A stretch of 64,000 nt of DNA from Saprospiraceae bacterium (GTDB lineage Bacteria; Bacteroidota; Bacteroidia; Chitinophagales; Saprospiraceae), in contig JADKAA010000029.1 of NCBI GenBank assembly GCA_016715465.1, forward strand, positions 434,001 through 498,000, given 5' to 3'. Shown here one piece after another: positions 7,014 to 16,247 of the stretch. The notes below the pieces were generated by a model. It did no database searches. It was given only the letters and a program-made list of their open reading frames with translations, and had not been told where the DNA came from. The translations under genes were made by a program, and so were the position numbers. Each line of letters starts with the position of its first letter. Positions within the stretch are counted from its first letter, which is position 1.

Positions 7014-9457
7014 ATGAAAGTGAAAAAATTACTACCTTTAACAAAATTTAAATCGTTGAAGCATCTTATCACCTTCTTTCAGGCAGGCATTACATTGGCT
7101 TTGATACTTTTCCTGAATGGAAAAATAGCCATTCCCGGAAATCCATTACCTCCACTTGCAAATTTTTTTCACCCTCTGAATGGTGTTTGGAATAATACCG
7201 TTTCAAATTCCGCGGGTGAAGAAGCCTTAAAAATTGACGGCTTGAACGGGCAAGCAGAAATACTCTATGACGACCGATGGGTGCCCCACATTTTTGCCTC
7301 GGGCATCGAAGATGCCTTGTTCCTGCAAGGCTATGTAGAGGCCCAAAACAGACTCTTCCAAATGGACTTTATGACTAGGGCTGCCTCAGGCAGGCTTTCT
7401 GAAGTAATGGGTCCTATTACCCTTAAAATAGACCGGCAAAAGAACAGAAGTATGATAGAACTTGCGGCTGATAATGCCATATTGGCGTGGAGTAAACATC
7501 CCAAAGAGCTTAAACTTCTGCAACGGTATGTTGACGGCGTTAATGCCTATATAGAGCAATTGAAACCTAAAGATTACCCGGTAGAATATAAACTGCTCGA
7601 TTTTACTCCTGAGCTGTGGACATTAAAAAAGAGCGCCCTGGTGTACTCATCAATGGCGGATGTGCTTGCGGGCAGATCGGACGACATGGAATCTTCAAAC
7701 AGTCTGGCCATCCTGGGCCGAACTTTATTTGACCAGATTTATCCTGAAAATGAGGATGGTAATTATCCCGTAATACCGTATGAAAAAAAGTATGATTTCA
7801 AAAATCCATCTGCACAGGAAGCCAAAGATTCCATTATTGCCAAACCATTTTATAAGTATTTTTATGAAAACAGACTGAAAGGCATTGGCAGCAATAACTG
7901 GGCCGTTGGGCCTGGCAAATCGGTCTCTGGCAACCCGATTTTATGTAATGACCCGCACCTCTCGCTCAGCCTGCCATCCATTTGGATCGAAGAGCACATT
8001 TCAACACCTGATTTTAATGCTTATGGAGTATCTTTCCCAGGATTCCGGGCATCATGATAGGATTTAATGACCAAATAGCCTGGGGTGAAACCAATGTAGG
8101 CCAGGACGTGGAAGACCTGTTTTTAGTAGAGTGGGCAGACAAAGGCAGGACAAAGTACAAACTTGACGGGCGTGTGGCAGATGCCCGCTTGGAAGTCAGG
8201 ACCATAAAGGTAAAAAACATGGATGATGTATTGGACACGATACGCTACATTGACAAAGGCGTAGTTAGGATGATGTCTGAAGACGGTAAATCTGATATTG
8301 CAGTGAGGTGGTTGCCAGTCGATCCAAAAAAAGAAGCTGAATTTATGACCTTTATTAATGTAATGCAGGCAAAAAATTATGGAGAATTCAAAAAATCAAT
8401 CGTGGGATTCAATACTCCGGCTCAAAATTTCATCTTTGCATCAGCGAGTGGTGATATAGCGCTGCATGTCAATGGCATATTTCCACTAAGGCAGAAGGAA
8501 GACGGAAGATTTGTAGAGTCTGCTTCTTTGACTTCAACCGACTGGTCGGCCATGATACCCCGGGAACAAAATCCATTTATACATAATCCAAATTCTGGCT
8601 ATGTTACTTCCTCCAACCAAAGGTCAGCCGGAAGCGATTACCCGTATTATTATACCGGCAAATTTGAACACGCCAGGAATAGGGTGATTAATGACAGCTT
8701 GTCCACGATAAAAACCTGGAGTGTAGAAACAATGCAGCAACTGCAGACCAATGATTTCAATATTTTTGCCTCAGAAGGCCTACCCGTCATTCTGGAAGTA
8801 CTTGAACCCAAGTATAAGAATCATGCTATTTATAAAAAATTAAAAAATTGGAATTATTTCTATACCGCTTCAGATGATGCGCCTACGGTTTACGAATTTC
8901 TTTTTGATGCTATATATAAGGGCACCTTCGAGGAAATCCTGCAATATGCGGACACCATGGATGTTTTAAAACCAGAAGACTGGCGCTTGATTTCTTTATT
9001 GCTAAAGGAAAAGAACTCCGAATTGTTTGATGACATTCGTACAAAAGATAAAGTCGAAACAATGGCTGATGTGGTTACAGCAAGTTTTGAAGCCATTTCG
9101 GGCATTGAGTATGCGGAAAAAACAGGTAAGTCCTGGGGTAAAAACAAACCAGTTGACATTATGCACTACACGAGATTGCCTGCCTTTTCTATTAAGGGCC
9201 TGGAATGCAACGGAACGCCCGACGCCATCAATGCTGTTGGCGTAGGGTATGGTCCGTCATGGAGGATGGTCGTAGACATGGCCGGTGGAGAAAAAACCAA
9301 AGCCTTCGGCGTTTATCCCGGTGGGCAGTCCGGTAATCCTCTAAGTCCTTTTTATAAAAATTTGGTAGAGCACTGGGCTACAAAAAAGTATTATCCCCTT
9401 GATCATTCCTCTAACAAAGAGAATATTAAACACATTAAAAAAATCAGGGTAAATTAA
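7014..9457 (+). CDS. Penicillin acylase family protein (frameshifted)
   Basis: An Ntn-hydrolase of the penicillin/acyl-homoserine-lactone acylase family, about 815 residues when both frames are joined. The first frame (to 8057) has an N-terminal membrane or signal segment, the alpha-chain block VPHIFASGIEDALFLQGYVEAQ and the beta-chain start GSNNWAVGPGKSV, whose Ser (codon 7890-7892) is the autocatalytic nucleophile. It continues NDPHLSLSLPSIWIEEH and then slips at about 8041-8048. The second frame (from 8054) carries on as IGFNDQIAWGETNVGQDVEDLF, followed by NSGYVTSSNQR. Adding one base (GGATTT-CCGGGC) restores FPGFPGIMIGFND. The start could also be 6984; I prefer 7014 because it puts MKVKK before the hydrophobic stretch. 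Substrate is unknown. Confidence 0.85.
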
Positions 9458-9486
9458 AAATACCTAAAATCGTAAAAACTGTATCA

Positions 9487-9837
9487 ATGAGTGACTCCAA
9501 ATATTTTATGGGCATTACTTTCGCTACCCTGATCTGTACTTTTATCGCACCATGGTGGATGATCCCCTTATCAATTGCCCTAATCAGTCTTTTTTATAAG
9601 GGGAGTGCGTTGAAGGCCTCTGCCATGAGCGTTTCTGCGGCCAGCATGATTTGGATGTTAATTGCCGGATTCAAAGATATGATGGCTACGGTAAAGGCAT
9701 CGACACTTGTGGGTGACATTTTTGGTCACTTGAGCACCGGTTATGTCTTTGCACTCACAGGACTTACGATTGGCATCGTATCCGGTCTTGCTGCTGGGAG
9801 TGGGAGCCAATTGAGGCGATATGTTTTCAGCGAATGA
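9487..9837 (+). CDS. Small integral membrane protein, unknown
   Basis: 116 residues with about three or four hydrophobic segments (MGITFATLICTFIAPWWMIP, IALISLFYKG, MSVSAASMIWMLIAGF, FALTGLTIGIVSGLAAG). I do not recognise the family. It follows the penicillin acylase by 29 bases on the same strand, so it is likely cotranscribed with it, and lies 92 bases ahead of bshC. Confidence 0.65.
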   Translation: MSDSKYFMGITFATLICTFIAPWWMIPLSIALISLFYKGSALKASAMSVSAASMIWMLIAGFKDMMATVKASTLVGDIFGHLSTGYVFALTGLTIGIVSGLAAGSGSQLRRYVFSE

Positions 9838-9929
9838 TTCAATTTATTATTCAGGCCCACTGCACTGATTTACCGTTTTCCTGAACCAAAAGAGGAATAT
9901 CGTGTTTCCTTTTTCATTTGAATGCAGAT

Positions 9930-11519
9930 ATGTCAGTTAAAAAGATCAATTTTGATAAAATAAAGGCTTTTACCAAACGGGATATAACTTACCGCAATAC
10001 CCCGGAAGTTTTTGAAGCTTTTTATACCTTTTCTCCGAACCTTGAAGGTCTGAAGCATGCCGCAAAAGCAAGGCAGGAATTTCCTGTTGACAGAGATCTG
10101 CTCGTCGAAGTACTTACGGAGCAGGCATTGTTAATGCCTTTGACTGAGAAGCAGCAATTTAACCTCACCAAATTGTACGAAATAAGTACATTTACTGTAA
10201 TTACAGCCCACCAACCCGCCTTATTTACTGGCCCTCTGTATTACATTTATAAAATCATATCAGCCATAAAACTGGCGGACAGATTAAATAAGGAATTGCC
10301 AGGTAACCATTTTGTTCCCGTTTTTATTAATGGAAGCGAAGACCATGATTTTGAAGAGGTAAATCACCTTCATCTCTTTGGTAAAAATATAGTGTGGAAT
10401 CATAAAACCGGTGGTCCAGTCGGGAGATTTGATCTCACCGGCATCCAGGAAGTGATACAGGAGATTAAATCCATTCTCGGGGAAAGTAGCCATGCCCAGG
10501 AATTGATGGCCATGCTGGATACGTGCATGGCTGGGTCTGCTTCATATAATGAAGTGGCATATAAGTTTGTAAACCAGCTTTTTGCTGACTTCGGGGTATT
10601 AATTTTGAACATGGACCACCCCAAATTGAAATCACGATTTAAGCAGGTTATGCGGACCGAAATTCTTAATCACCCCTCTGTCGAACTCATCAAAGAAAGT
10701 CAGGAAAAATGGCATAAGCTGGGTTATGCTTCGCAGGCTCATGCCCGGGAAATCAACCTTTTTTATATGAACAATGGTTTAAGGGAACGGATTGAATTGA
10801 ATGAGGGCATCTACCGCGTGTACAATACAGCCCTGGTCTTTACAAAGGAGGAGCTGTTGGAAGAACTCGAAATGAACCCTGATCATTTCAGCCCAAATGT
10901 GGTTTTAAGACCTCTTTATCAGGAGTATATTTTACCCAACATAGCCTATATTGGGGGAGGAGGCGAACTTGCCTACTGGCTGGAACGAAAGGAACAATTT
11001 GCCCATTTTAATATATTTTTCCCTGCCCTTATCAGGAGGGATTCAGTACTCTGGATAGGTCCGCAGCAATTAAAACTATTGGAGAAATTAAAACTAACCC
11101 TGGACGAATTGTTACTTGATGAGGAAGCCATTATTCAGATATATCTGGGCAAGACCACTGACTTTGATATATCCTTATCTGACGAGACAACTGCCATAGA
11201 AAATATTTTCTCTGGTATAAAGCACAAAGCTGGTCTGGCAGACAAGTCGCTTGAAAGTTATACCGATGCAGAAAAGGCAAAAATCATCAAGGCAATAGAG
11301 CAGATAGAATTACGCATCAAAAGAAGTTTGAAAAAAAATGAAGAAACTTCGATAAATCAAATTAGAAATTTAAAACATAAATTGTTTCCTGGCAATGGTC
11401 TGCAGGAGCGTCACGATAATTTTATGACGCTATACCTTGCCATGGGACCAAAATTTATAGATCTTCTGATAGAACACCTCAACCCATTGCAGCCTGAATT
11501 TACCATTCTGGAATATTGA
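9930..11519 (+). CDS. bshC: Bacillithiol biosynthesis cysteine-adding enzyme BshC
   Basis: 529 residues, the usual BshC length. The family blocks are VITAHQPALFTGPLYYIYKI, VFINGSEDHDFEEVNH, the C-terminal half with IAYIGGGGELAYWLERK, and FPALIRRDSVLWI. BshC adds cysteine to glucosaminyl-malate in the last step of bacillithiol synthesis, so the host probably uses bacillithiol as its low-molecular-weight thiol. The start is ATG 9930 (MSVKKINFDKIKAF); an in-frame TTG 12 bases upstream is less likely. The photolyase gene begins two bases after the stop codon. Confidence 0.95.
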   Translation: MSVKKINFDKIKAFTKRDITYRNTPEVFEAFYTFSPNLEGLKHAAKARQEFPVDRDLLVEVLTEQALLMPLTEKQQFNLTKLYEISTFTVITAHQPALFTGPLYYIYKIISAIKLADRLNKELPGNHFVPVFINGSEDHDFEEVNHLHLFGKNIVWNHKTGGPVGRFDLTGIQEVIQEIKSILGESSHAQELMAMLDTCMAGSASYNEVAYKFVNQLFADFGVLILNMDHPKLKSRFKQVMRTEILNHPSVELIKESQEKWHKLGYASQAHAREINLFYMNNGLRERIELNEGIYRVYNTALVFTKEELLEELEMNPDHFSPNVVLRPLYQEYILPNIAYIGGGGELAYWLERKEQFAHFNIFFPALIRRDSVLWIGPQQLKLLEKLKLTLDELLLDEEAIIQIYLGKTTDFDISLSDETTAIENIFSGIKHKAGLADKSLESYTDAEKAKIIKAIEQIELRIKRSLKKNEETSINQIRNLKHKLFPGNGLQERHDNFMTLYLAMGPKFIDLLIEHLNPLQPEFTILEY

Positions 11520-11520
11520 G

Positions 11521-12861
11521 ATGACGACTATCGAAAAAAAAGAACGGATTAATGTTTTTTGGTTTAGAAGGGATCTTCGATTCGATGACAATAAAGGCCT
11601 TTATTATGCGCTAAAGGCAGGTTTGCCGGTTTTAGGTTTGTTTATTTTCGATAAAAACATTCTGGATGGCCTGGCAGCCGATGATGCCAGGATTACATTT
11701 ATTCATGGTGAGCTGAAAAAGCTAAATATACTGTTGCAAAGCCATGGATCTGCCATGCATGTTGAATACGGTTATCCAACTAATGTATGGCAAAAGCTAT
11801 TCAAACAATATGATGTAGGCTCCCTCTACATGAATAGGGATCACGAACCTTATGCAAAATCAAGGGATAATGCCGTAGCTGCTTTGGCACGAACGAAGGG
11901 AATTAGCTTAGAGACATATTGCGATCACCTTATATTTGAAGGAGATGACGTTTTGAAAGACGACGGCAATCCATACACGGTTTTCACACCCTACAAAAAC
12001 AAATGGTTGAAGAAGCTGTCAGGCCCGGCACCTAATGAACTACCAACGGCATTTACATCGTTTGATAGTGGCTTTCATTTGAATCAGTTCCGCAAAGTGT
12101 CCCATAAGACTGAGATAATTTCACTTGAAGCCATGGGTTTTGTACCCTCAGGACAAGTGTTCCCTCCCAGGGAAATTAAACAAACCATAGTTACTGATTA
12201 CGATAAAACAAGAGATTTTCCAGCCATAGCCGGCACATCCAGGCTTGGTATCCATTTTCGCTTCGGAACAATAAGTATCCGTAAAAAAGCTTCTAAAGCA
12301 TTAAAGCTCAATGCTGTTTACCTTAACGAGCTGATATGGCGGGATTTTTATGCCATGATTCTTTATCATTTTCCGCATACCATTTCTGCTTCATTCAGAC
12401 CGGAGTATGATAGAATAGCCTGGAGGAATGATGTTAAAGAGTTTGAAGCCTGGACTTTGGGTAAAACGGGCTATCCTCTGGTGGATGCCGGAATGAGGGA
12501 GCTTAATGAAACCGGCTATATGCATAACAGGGTAAGGATGGTTGTTGCCAGCTTTTTGACCAAACATCTGCTCATTGATTGGAGATGGGGTGAGGCCTAT
12601 TTTGCTAAAAAGCTACAAGATTTTGAATTAGCCAGCAATGTTGGTGGGTGGCAATGGGCTGCTGGCTGTGGAACCGACGCGGCACCCTACTTCCGGATTT
12701 TTAATCCTGAAGCCCAGGCAAAAAAATTTGACCCTGATCAAATATATATTAAAAAATGGGTGCCGGAATTCCAAACATCAGACTATGCCTTGCCCATAAT
12801 CGATCATAAAATAGCCAGGGAAAGATGCCTGAATACCTATAAATCTGCACTTTCTAAGTAA
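11521..12861 (+). CDS. phr: Deoxyribodipyrimidine photolyase / cryptochrome family
   Basis: 446 residues. The N-terminal alpha/beta domain starts INVFWFRRDLRFDDNKGL, the classic DNA photolyase signature. The FAD-binding helical domain contains SRLGIHFRFGTISIR, LNELIWRDFYAMILYHFP, TGYPLVDAGMRELNETGYMH, RMVVASFLTKHLLIDWR and ASNVGGWQWAAGCGTDAAPYFRIFNP. These match class I CPD photolyases, including the Trp and Asn positions needed for electron transfer and FAD binding. It repairs UV-induced pyrimidine dimers in light. It is probably in one transcript with bshC, a stress-protection pairing; (6-4) activity cannot be excluded from sequence alone. Confidence 0.93.
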   Translation: MTTIEKKERINVFWFRRDLRFDDNKGLYYALKAGLPVLGLFIFDKNILDGLAADDARITFIHGELKKLNILLQSHGSAMHVEYGYPTNVWQKLFKQYDVGSLYMNRDHEPYAKSRDNAVAALARTKGISLETYCDHLIFEGDDVLKDDGNPYTVFTPYKNKWLKKLSGPAPNELPTAFTSFDSGFHLNQFRKVSHKTEIISLEAMGFVPSGQVFPPREIKQTIVTDYDKTRDFPAIAGTSRLGIHFRFGTISIRKKASKALKLNAVYLNELIWRDFYAMILYHFPHTISASFRPEYDRIAWRNDVKEFEAWTLGKTGYPLVDAGMRELNETGYMHNRVRMVVASFLTKHLLIDWRWGEAYFAKKLQDFELASNVGGWQWAAGCGTDAAPYFRIFNPEAQAKKFDPDQIYIKKWVPEFQTSDYALPIIDHKIARERCLNTYKSALSK

Positions 12862-12884
12862 TAAAACCTGATTAACCTATATTT

Positions 12885-12918
12885 TTGTTAAAACGAAACT
12901 TTTTAAGGTCTATTTTTG
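12885..12918 (+). promoter_or_regulatory. Putative promoter of rpoD
   Basis: TTG at 12885-12887, 23 bases, then TATTTTTG at 12911-12918, matching the Bacteroidota TAnnTTTG -7 element; it ends 37 bases before the rpoD ATG. A second TATTTTTG at 12880-12887 overlaps the -33 element, so two start sites are possible. Confidence 0.45.
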
Positions 12919-12955
12919 TCTAATAGAATATACCTCTTTACAGGATTTCAGCCAT

Positions 12956-13825
12956 ATGAGACAATTAAAGATCACCAATAAGATCACCTCCAGGGAGAGT
13001 GTTGCTCTTGATAAATATCTCTCCGACATTGGAAAAATTGATTTATTAACTTCGGAAGATGAAGCCAATCTGGCCAGAAGAATCAAAGAAGGAGATACAG
13101 AGGCCCTTGACACATTGACTAGGTCTAATCTGAGATTTGTCGTTTCAGTGGCCAAACAATACCAAAATCACGGTTTATCCCTCAGTGACCTTATCAATGA
13201 AGGCAACGTAGGTTTGATGAAAGCAGCTAAACGGTTTGATGAATCTAAAGGATTCAAGTTTATCTCCTATGCCGTTTGGTGGATCAGACAATCCATAATT
13301 CAGGCCATTGTAGAATACTCGCGGATGGTGAGGATTCCCCTGCATAAAATGAATATGTACACAAAGGTAAATGAAGCATTCCTTTCATTCGTGCAGGAGT
13401 TTGAGCGTGAGCCGACCATCGAAGAGTTGGCTGAATTATTAAATATGGCACCCCTTGATGTATCTACTGTTCTCGCAGGTGCAGGCAATCACCTCTCTGT
13501 AGATGCGCCCCTGACAGATGATGAAGGATCCATTTCCATGTTAGACACGCTGACCCACGGGGATGAAGAGAGTCCGGACCTGAGGTTGATGGAACAATCT
13601 TTGAGGGATGAAATTAAGTACGGCATGTCTTCACTTTCACCAAGAGAAATTCAAATTCTGTCTGCCTATTTTGGTATTGATCAACAGAAACCATTAAATC
13701 TTGAAGAAATTGGTGACCTATACGCGCTGACCCGGGAGAGAGTGAGGCAGATTAAAGACAGGGCCTTGAGAAGATTGCGTAAAAATCTGATTGCCAACAA
13801 TCCACATCTTAACAGGAGTTTCTAA
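12956..13825 (+). CDS. rpoD: Primary sigma factor RpoD/SigA (short Bacteroidota form)
   Basis: 289 residues. It begins MRQLKITNKITSRESVALD and lacks the long region 1.1, as is usual for the housekeeping sigma of Bacteroidota. Region 1.2-2 includes YLSDIGKIDLLTSEDEANLA, NLRFVVSVAKQYQNHGLSLS and DLINEGNVGLMKAAKRFDES, with the core-binding and -10 recognition helices in FKFISYAVWWIRQSI. Region 3 is around VRIPLHKMNM. Region 4 ends with LEEIGDLYALTRERVRQIKD, the -35 recognition helix-turn-helix. It recognises the TTTG/TAnnTTTG promoters noted elsewhere here. The gene is monocistronic as far as can be seen. Confidence 0.96.
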   Translation: MRQLKITNKITSRESVALDKYLSDIGKIDLLTSEDEANLARRIKEGDTEALDTLTRSNLRFVVSVAKQYQNHGLSLSDLINEGNVGLMKAAKRFDESKGFKFISYAVWWIRQSIIQAIVEYSRMVRIPLHKMNMYTKVNEAFLSFVQEFEREPTIEELAELLNMAPLDVSTVLAGAGNHLSVDAPLTDDEGSISMLDTLTHGDEESPDLRLMEQSLRDEIKYGMSSLSPREIQILSAYFGIDQQKPLNLEEIGDLYALTRERVRQIKDRALRRLRKNLIANNPHLNRSF

Positions 13826-13956
13826 AAGTAAAAATTATGGAAAGCCATCAGGGTAGTGTTATATTATCCAAATGTAAAAATTAGATGGAATGTCACTACC
13901 TTTGGAAACGATTTTGCCTGTAAAGGTTAACTATTCTTCAACTTTCTGAGCACTGC

Positions 13957-14553
13957 ATGGCCATATTGCTAAAATTATTTAGATTCATTGCATCTGTAAG
14001 CAGTACAAAATCAAAATTGTACCAGGAGATTAATGCACTGCGCAAGGCTGCCACATTCATAGCCAATGAATTGGTGCCATTAGAGCATGACGACATTAAA
14101 AACTTATCCAATTATCGGTTTCAGGGGAAAAAATCAGGAGGAATAAAACCTGTTTACCTTGGTACAATATTCAGTGAAAATATGGTTGGCTCCATTTCCA
14201 AAAAGATAGGTAAACAAGACAACGGTGTGCTTGTCGTATATACCCATCACGATGAATTTGCCTATGTGAAAATTGACCACACCACAGAAATATTTTTGAA
14301 TGAACAGCCCCTCGGCAAATTATTACCAAATGGTTTATTTTATGACCTTCATTCCAAAGCCGTTGCAAAAATTTCTTCAGTCAGTGGTGAAGGTTTCAAG
14401 TCGGTACAAGTAGGCACAAAAACACTATGTGTATTTAACTCCAGCAACAGAAATTCCACAACCGAAAGATTATTCACTTCTGCGCACATTGACCAAAAAC
14501 AGGACAGAGACATCCTACTGGCATTGACGTTTTATGTAAAACTCTTCCCATAA
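13957..14553 (+). CDS. Hypothetical protein, 198 aa
   Basis: I do not recognise this protein. It has a short amphipathic N-terminus (MAILLKLFRFIASVSS) but no convincing signal peptide or membrane helix, then mixed alpha/beta sequence with GVLVVYTHHDEFAYVKIDH and a Gly/Leu-rich PLGKLLPNGLFYDLHS. Codon use looks coding through the length and no shadow frame is better. It stands alone between rpoD and the convergent AsnB-like gene, with a 131-base gap upstream. Confidence is for the frame being a real gene, not for any role. Confidence 0.6.
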   Translation: MAILLKLFRFIASVSSTKSKLYQEINALRKAATFIANELVPLEHDDIKNLSNYRFQGKKSGGIKPVYLGTIFSENMVGSISKKIGKQDNGVLVVYTHHDEFAYVKIDHTTEIFLNEQPLGKLLPNGLFYDLHSKAVAKISSVSGEGFKSVQVGTKTLCVFNSSNRNSTTERLFTSAHIDQKQDRDILLALTFYVKLFP

Positions 14554-14841
14554 CCACAAATGCTGATTTTTTTTGATAAACCCTGCTAATCAAAGCCTGA
14601 GGATACTCCACTGGCATGTCCTTGTTGATGACAATAAGGGCTGAACAAATATAGCGGCTGTCCGGGATAATTTCATTAAAATACGCGACTCCATCCATTA
14701 CAGGAGTCATCAAATGGACAGACTAAAACGATAACAGAAAGCCTGATGTCAGATTTCATGAAAGCGATGAAACCTACTTTATATTTAATAGACATCCAAA
14801 ATTTCAGGACGTTTCCAAAGATTGATTGAGGAGATTAAAAA
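14554..14841. other. 288-base intergenic stretch, no confident gene
   Basis: This convergent gap separates the unknown 198-aa gene from the AsnB-like gene. It holds no hairpin terminator that I can support. A minus-strand frame of about 79 codons (14474-14713) overlaps the upstream gene and contains a plausible stretch (GVAYFNEIIPDSRYICSALI), but it has no recognisable relative. I leave it as possible coding remnant. Confidence 0.4.
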
Positions 14842-16118
14842 TTAGGTTTTTCTCTTCTTTTTTTCCGCGGCAGGAAACAGGATGTTATTCAGTATCAGGC
14901 GATATCCCGGGCTATTAGGATGCAAACTCAGGTCAGTTTCCGGATCGTGAACATAATGCCGGTAATCTTCCGGGTCATGGCCTCCATAAAATGTCCATGT
15001 ACCGTAACCATAGGTGCCATGAAGGTACCTTGCTTCACCGGCTACTTTGGTTTCACCCAAAGTTAGCACATTACTTTTTATAAATTCCTTTCTAAAAGAG
15101 GTAGATTGCCCCATGAAACCCTTTATGGTCAGGGTGTGATTCTGGCAAAGCATAGATGGAATTGGATCCCATTTGGCGGAAAAATCAAACAGGTTAAAAT
15201 AATCGTCCTCTGGCCCCACCCCACGCTCTTTATTGTCGATGTTGGAGTGCTCATATACCATTGGGTTAAGAATTAACTCAAAATCTTTAAACGCAAAGGT
15301 TTGTGAATAGTCGAGTTTGGACTGGGCATCAATATCATAGCCATCTCCGTCATAAACTTTGTCGCAAATGTCAAGGCCTGCGGCAGCTAAAGCAATATCA
15401 TAAGTATCTGTAGCCGAACACATGGCAAACATAAATCCACCACCCTCCACATATTCCCGGATTTTTTTGGCTACTTCAAGTTTTAATTCAGATACTTTGG
15501 CAAAGCCCAAACTGGCTGCCTGTTCTTCTGACTTTTGCTGATTGAGTTTATACCAGGGTTGTCCCCCATTGGAAGCATAAAATTTGCCGTACTGCCCTGT
15601 AAAATCTTCGTGATGAAGGTGTAACCAATCGTATTGAGCCAACTTTCCTTCCAGTACTGCCCTGTCGTAAACCGTTTCATAGGGAATTTCTGCATAAGTT
15701 AGTACCAGGGTTACTGCATCATCCCACGGTTGAATTCTATTACCCTTTTCATTATAATCGGGCGTATAGACTGCAATTTTAGGGGCTTTTTCAAGTTTTA
15801 TGGCTTCCTGATTTGTCTCCGGATCGGCAATCAGGGTTCTAATGCGAATGAATTCCCCATCGGGAATTACCTCATAGCTGATTCCCCTGATCTTACATTC
15901 TTTTTCTATAAGGCTGGTGTGGTTAAATGCAAAACTTCCTCCCCGGTAATTTAGCAACCAATACGCCTCAACACCCTGATTTATAACCCAGTAAGTAACA
16001 CCGTATGCCTTTAAGTGATTTTTTTGAGACTTATGGTCCATGGGTACCAAAATATACGAAGCCCAAGCCATGCTCATTCCGAAATCCATAGAAGTATAAC
16101 CGCAATAAACTTTTTCAT
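14842..16118 (-). CDS. Secreted protein of the family mislabelled 'asparagine synthetase B' (frameshifted signal peptide)
   Basis: About 425 residues. The body (ASYILVPMDHKSQKNHLKAY, NQGVEAYWLLNYRGGSF, EYVEGGGFMFAMCSATDTYD, HGTYGYGTWTFYGGHDPEDY) matches a Bacteroidota family that databases often call asparagine synthetase B, although no Ntn or ATP-pyrophosphatase motif of AsnB is visible. GGGFMFAMCSATD suggests a glutamine-amidotransferase-like or ThuA-like fold, by inference. The ATG at 16118 starts MKKFIAVILLWI but runs into a stop after 14 codons. One extra base in the three-A run at 16082-16084 (TTT on this strand) gives MKKFIAVILLWIFGMSMAWA, a perfect signal peptide leading into the mature part. 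Without that base the longest frame starts at 16089. Confidence 0.75.
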
Positions 16119-16160
16119 GTTCATTTTTATTCTTTTAACGAAACTACCATTTAGTTAATG

Positions 16161-16168
16161 CAAAAATA
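16161..16168 (-). promoter_or_regulatory. -7 box upstream of the AsnB-like gene
   Basis: TATTTTTG on the minus strand (TAnnTTTG), 42 bases before the ATG at 16118. No clear -33 element at the usual spacing. Confidence 0.3.
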
Positions 16169-16247
16169 TTGTTAAATGTTTAATTAACTTAATTTTATAA
16201 ATAATCATTAGATTAATTTTTAATATTTGCACTCTAAAATCTTCCAA

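Noticed and set aside
8054..9457. Second acylase frame as an independent gene
   Set aside because: It starts in mid beta-chain and lacks the nucleophile Ser, which is in the upstream frame.
14474..14713. 79-codon minus-strand frame as a gene
   Set aside because: It overlaps a better-supported gene and has no recognisable relative or start context.
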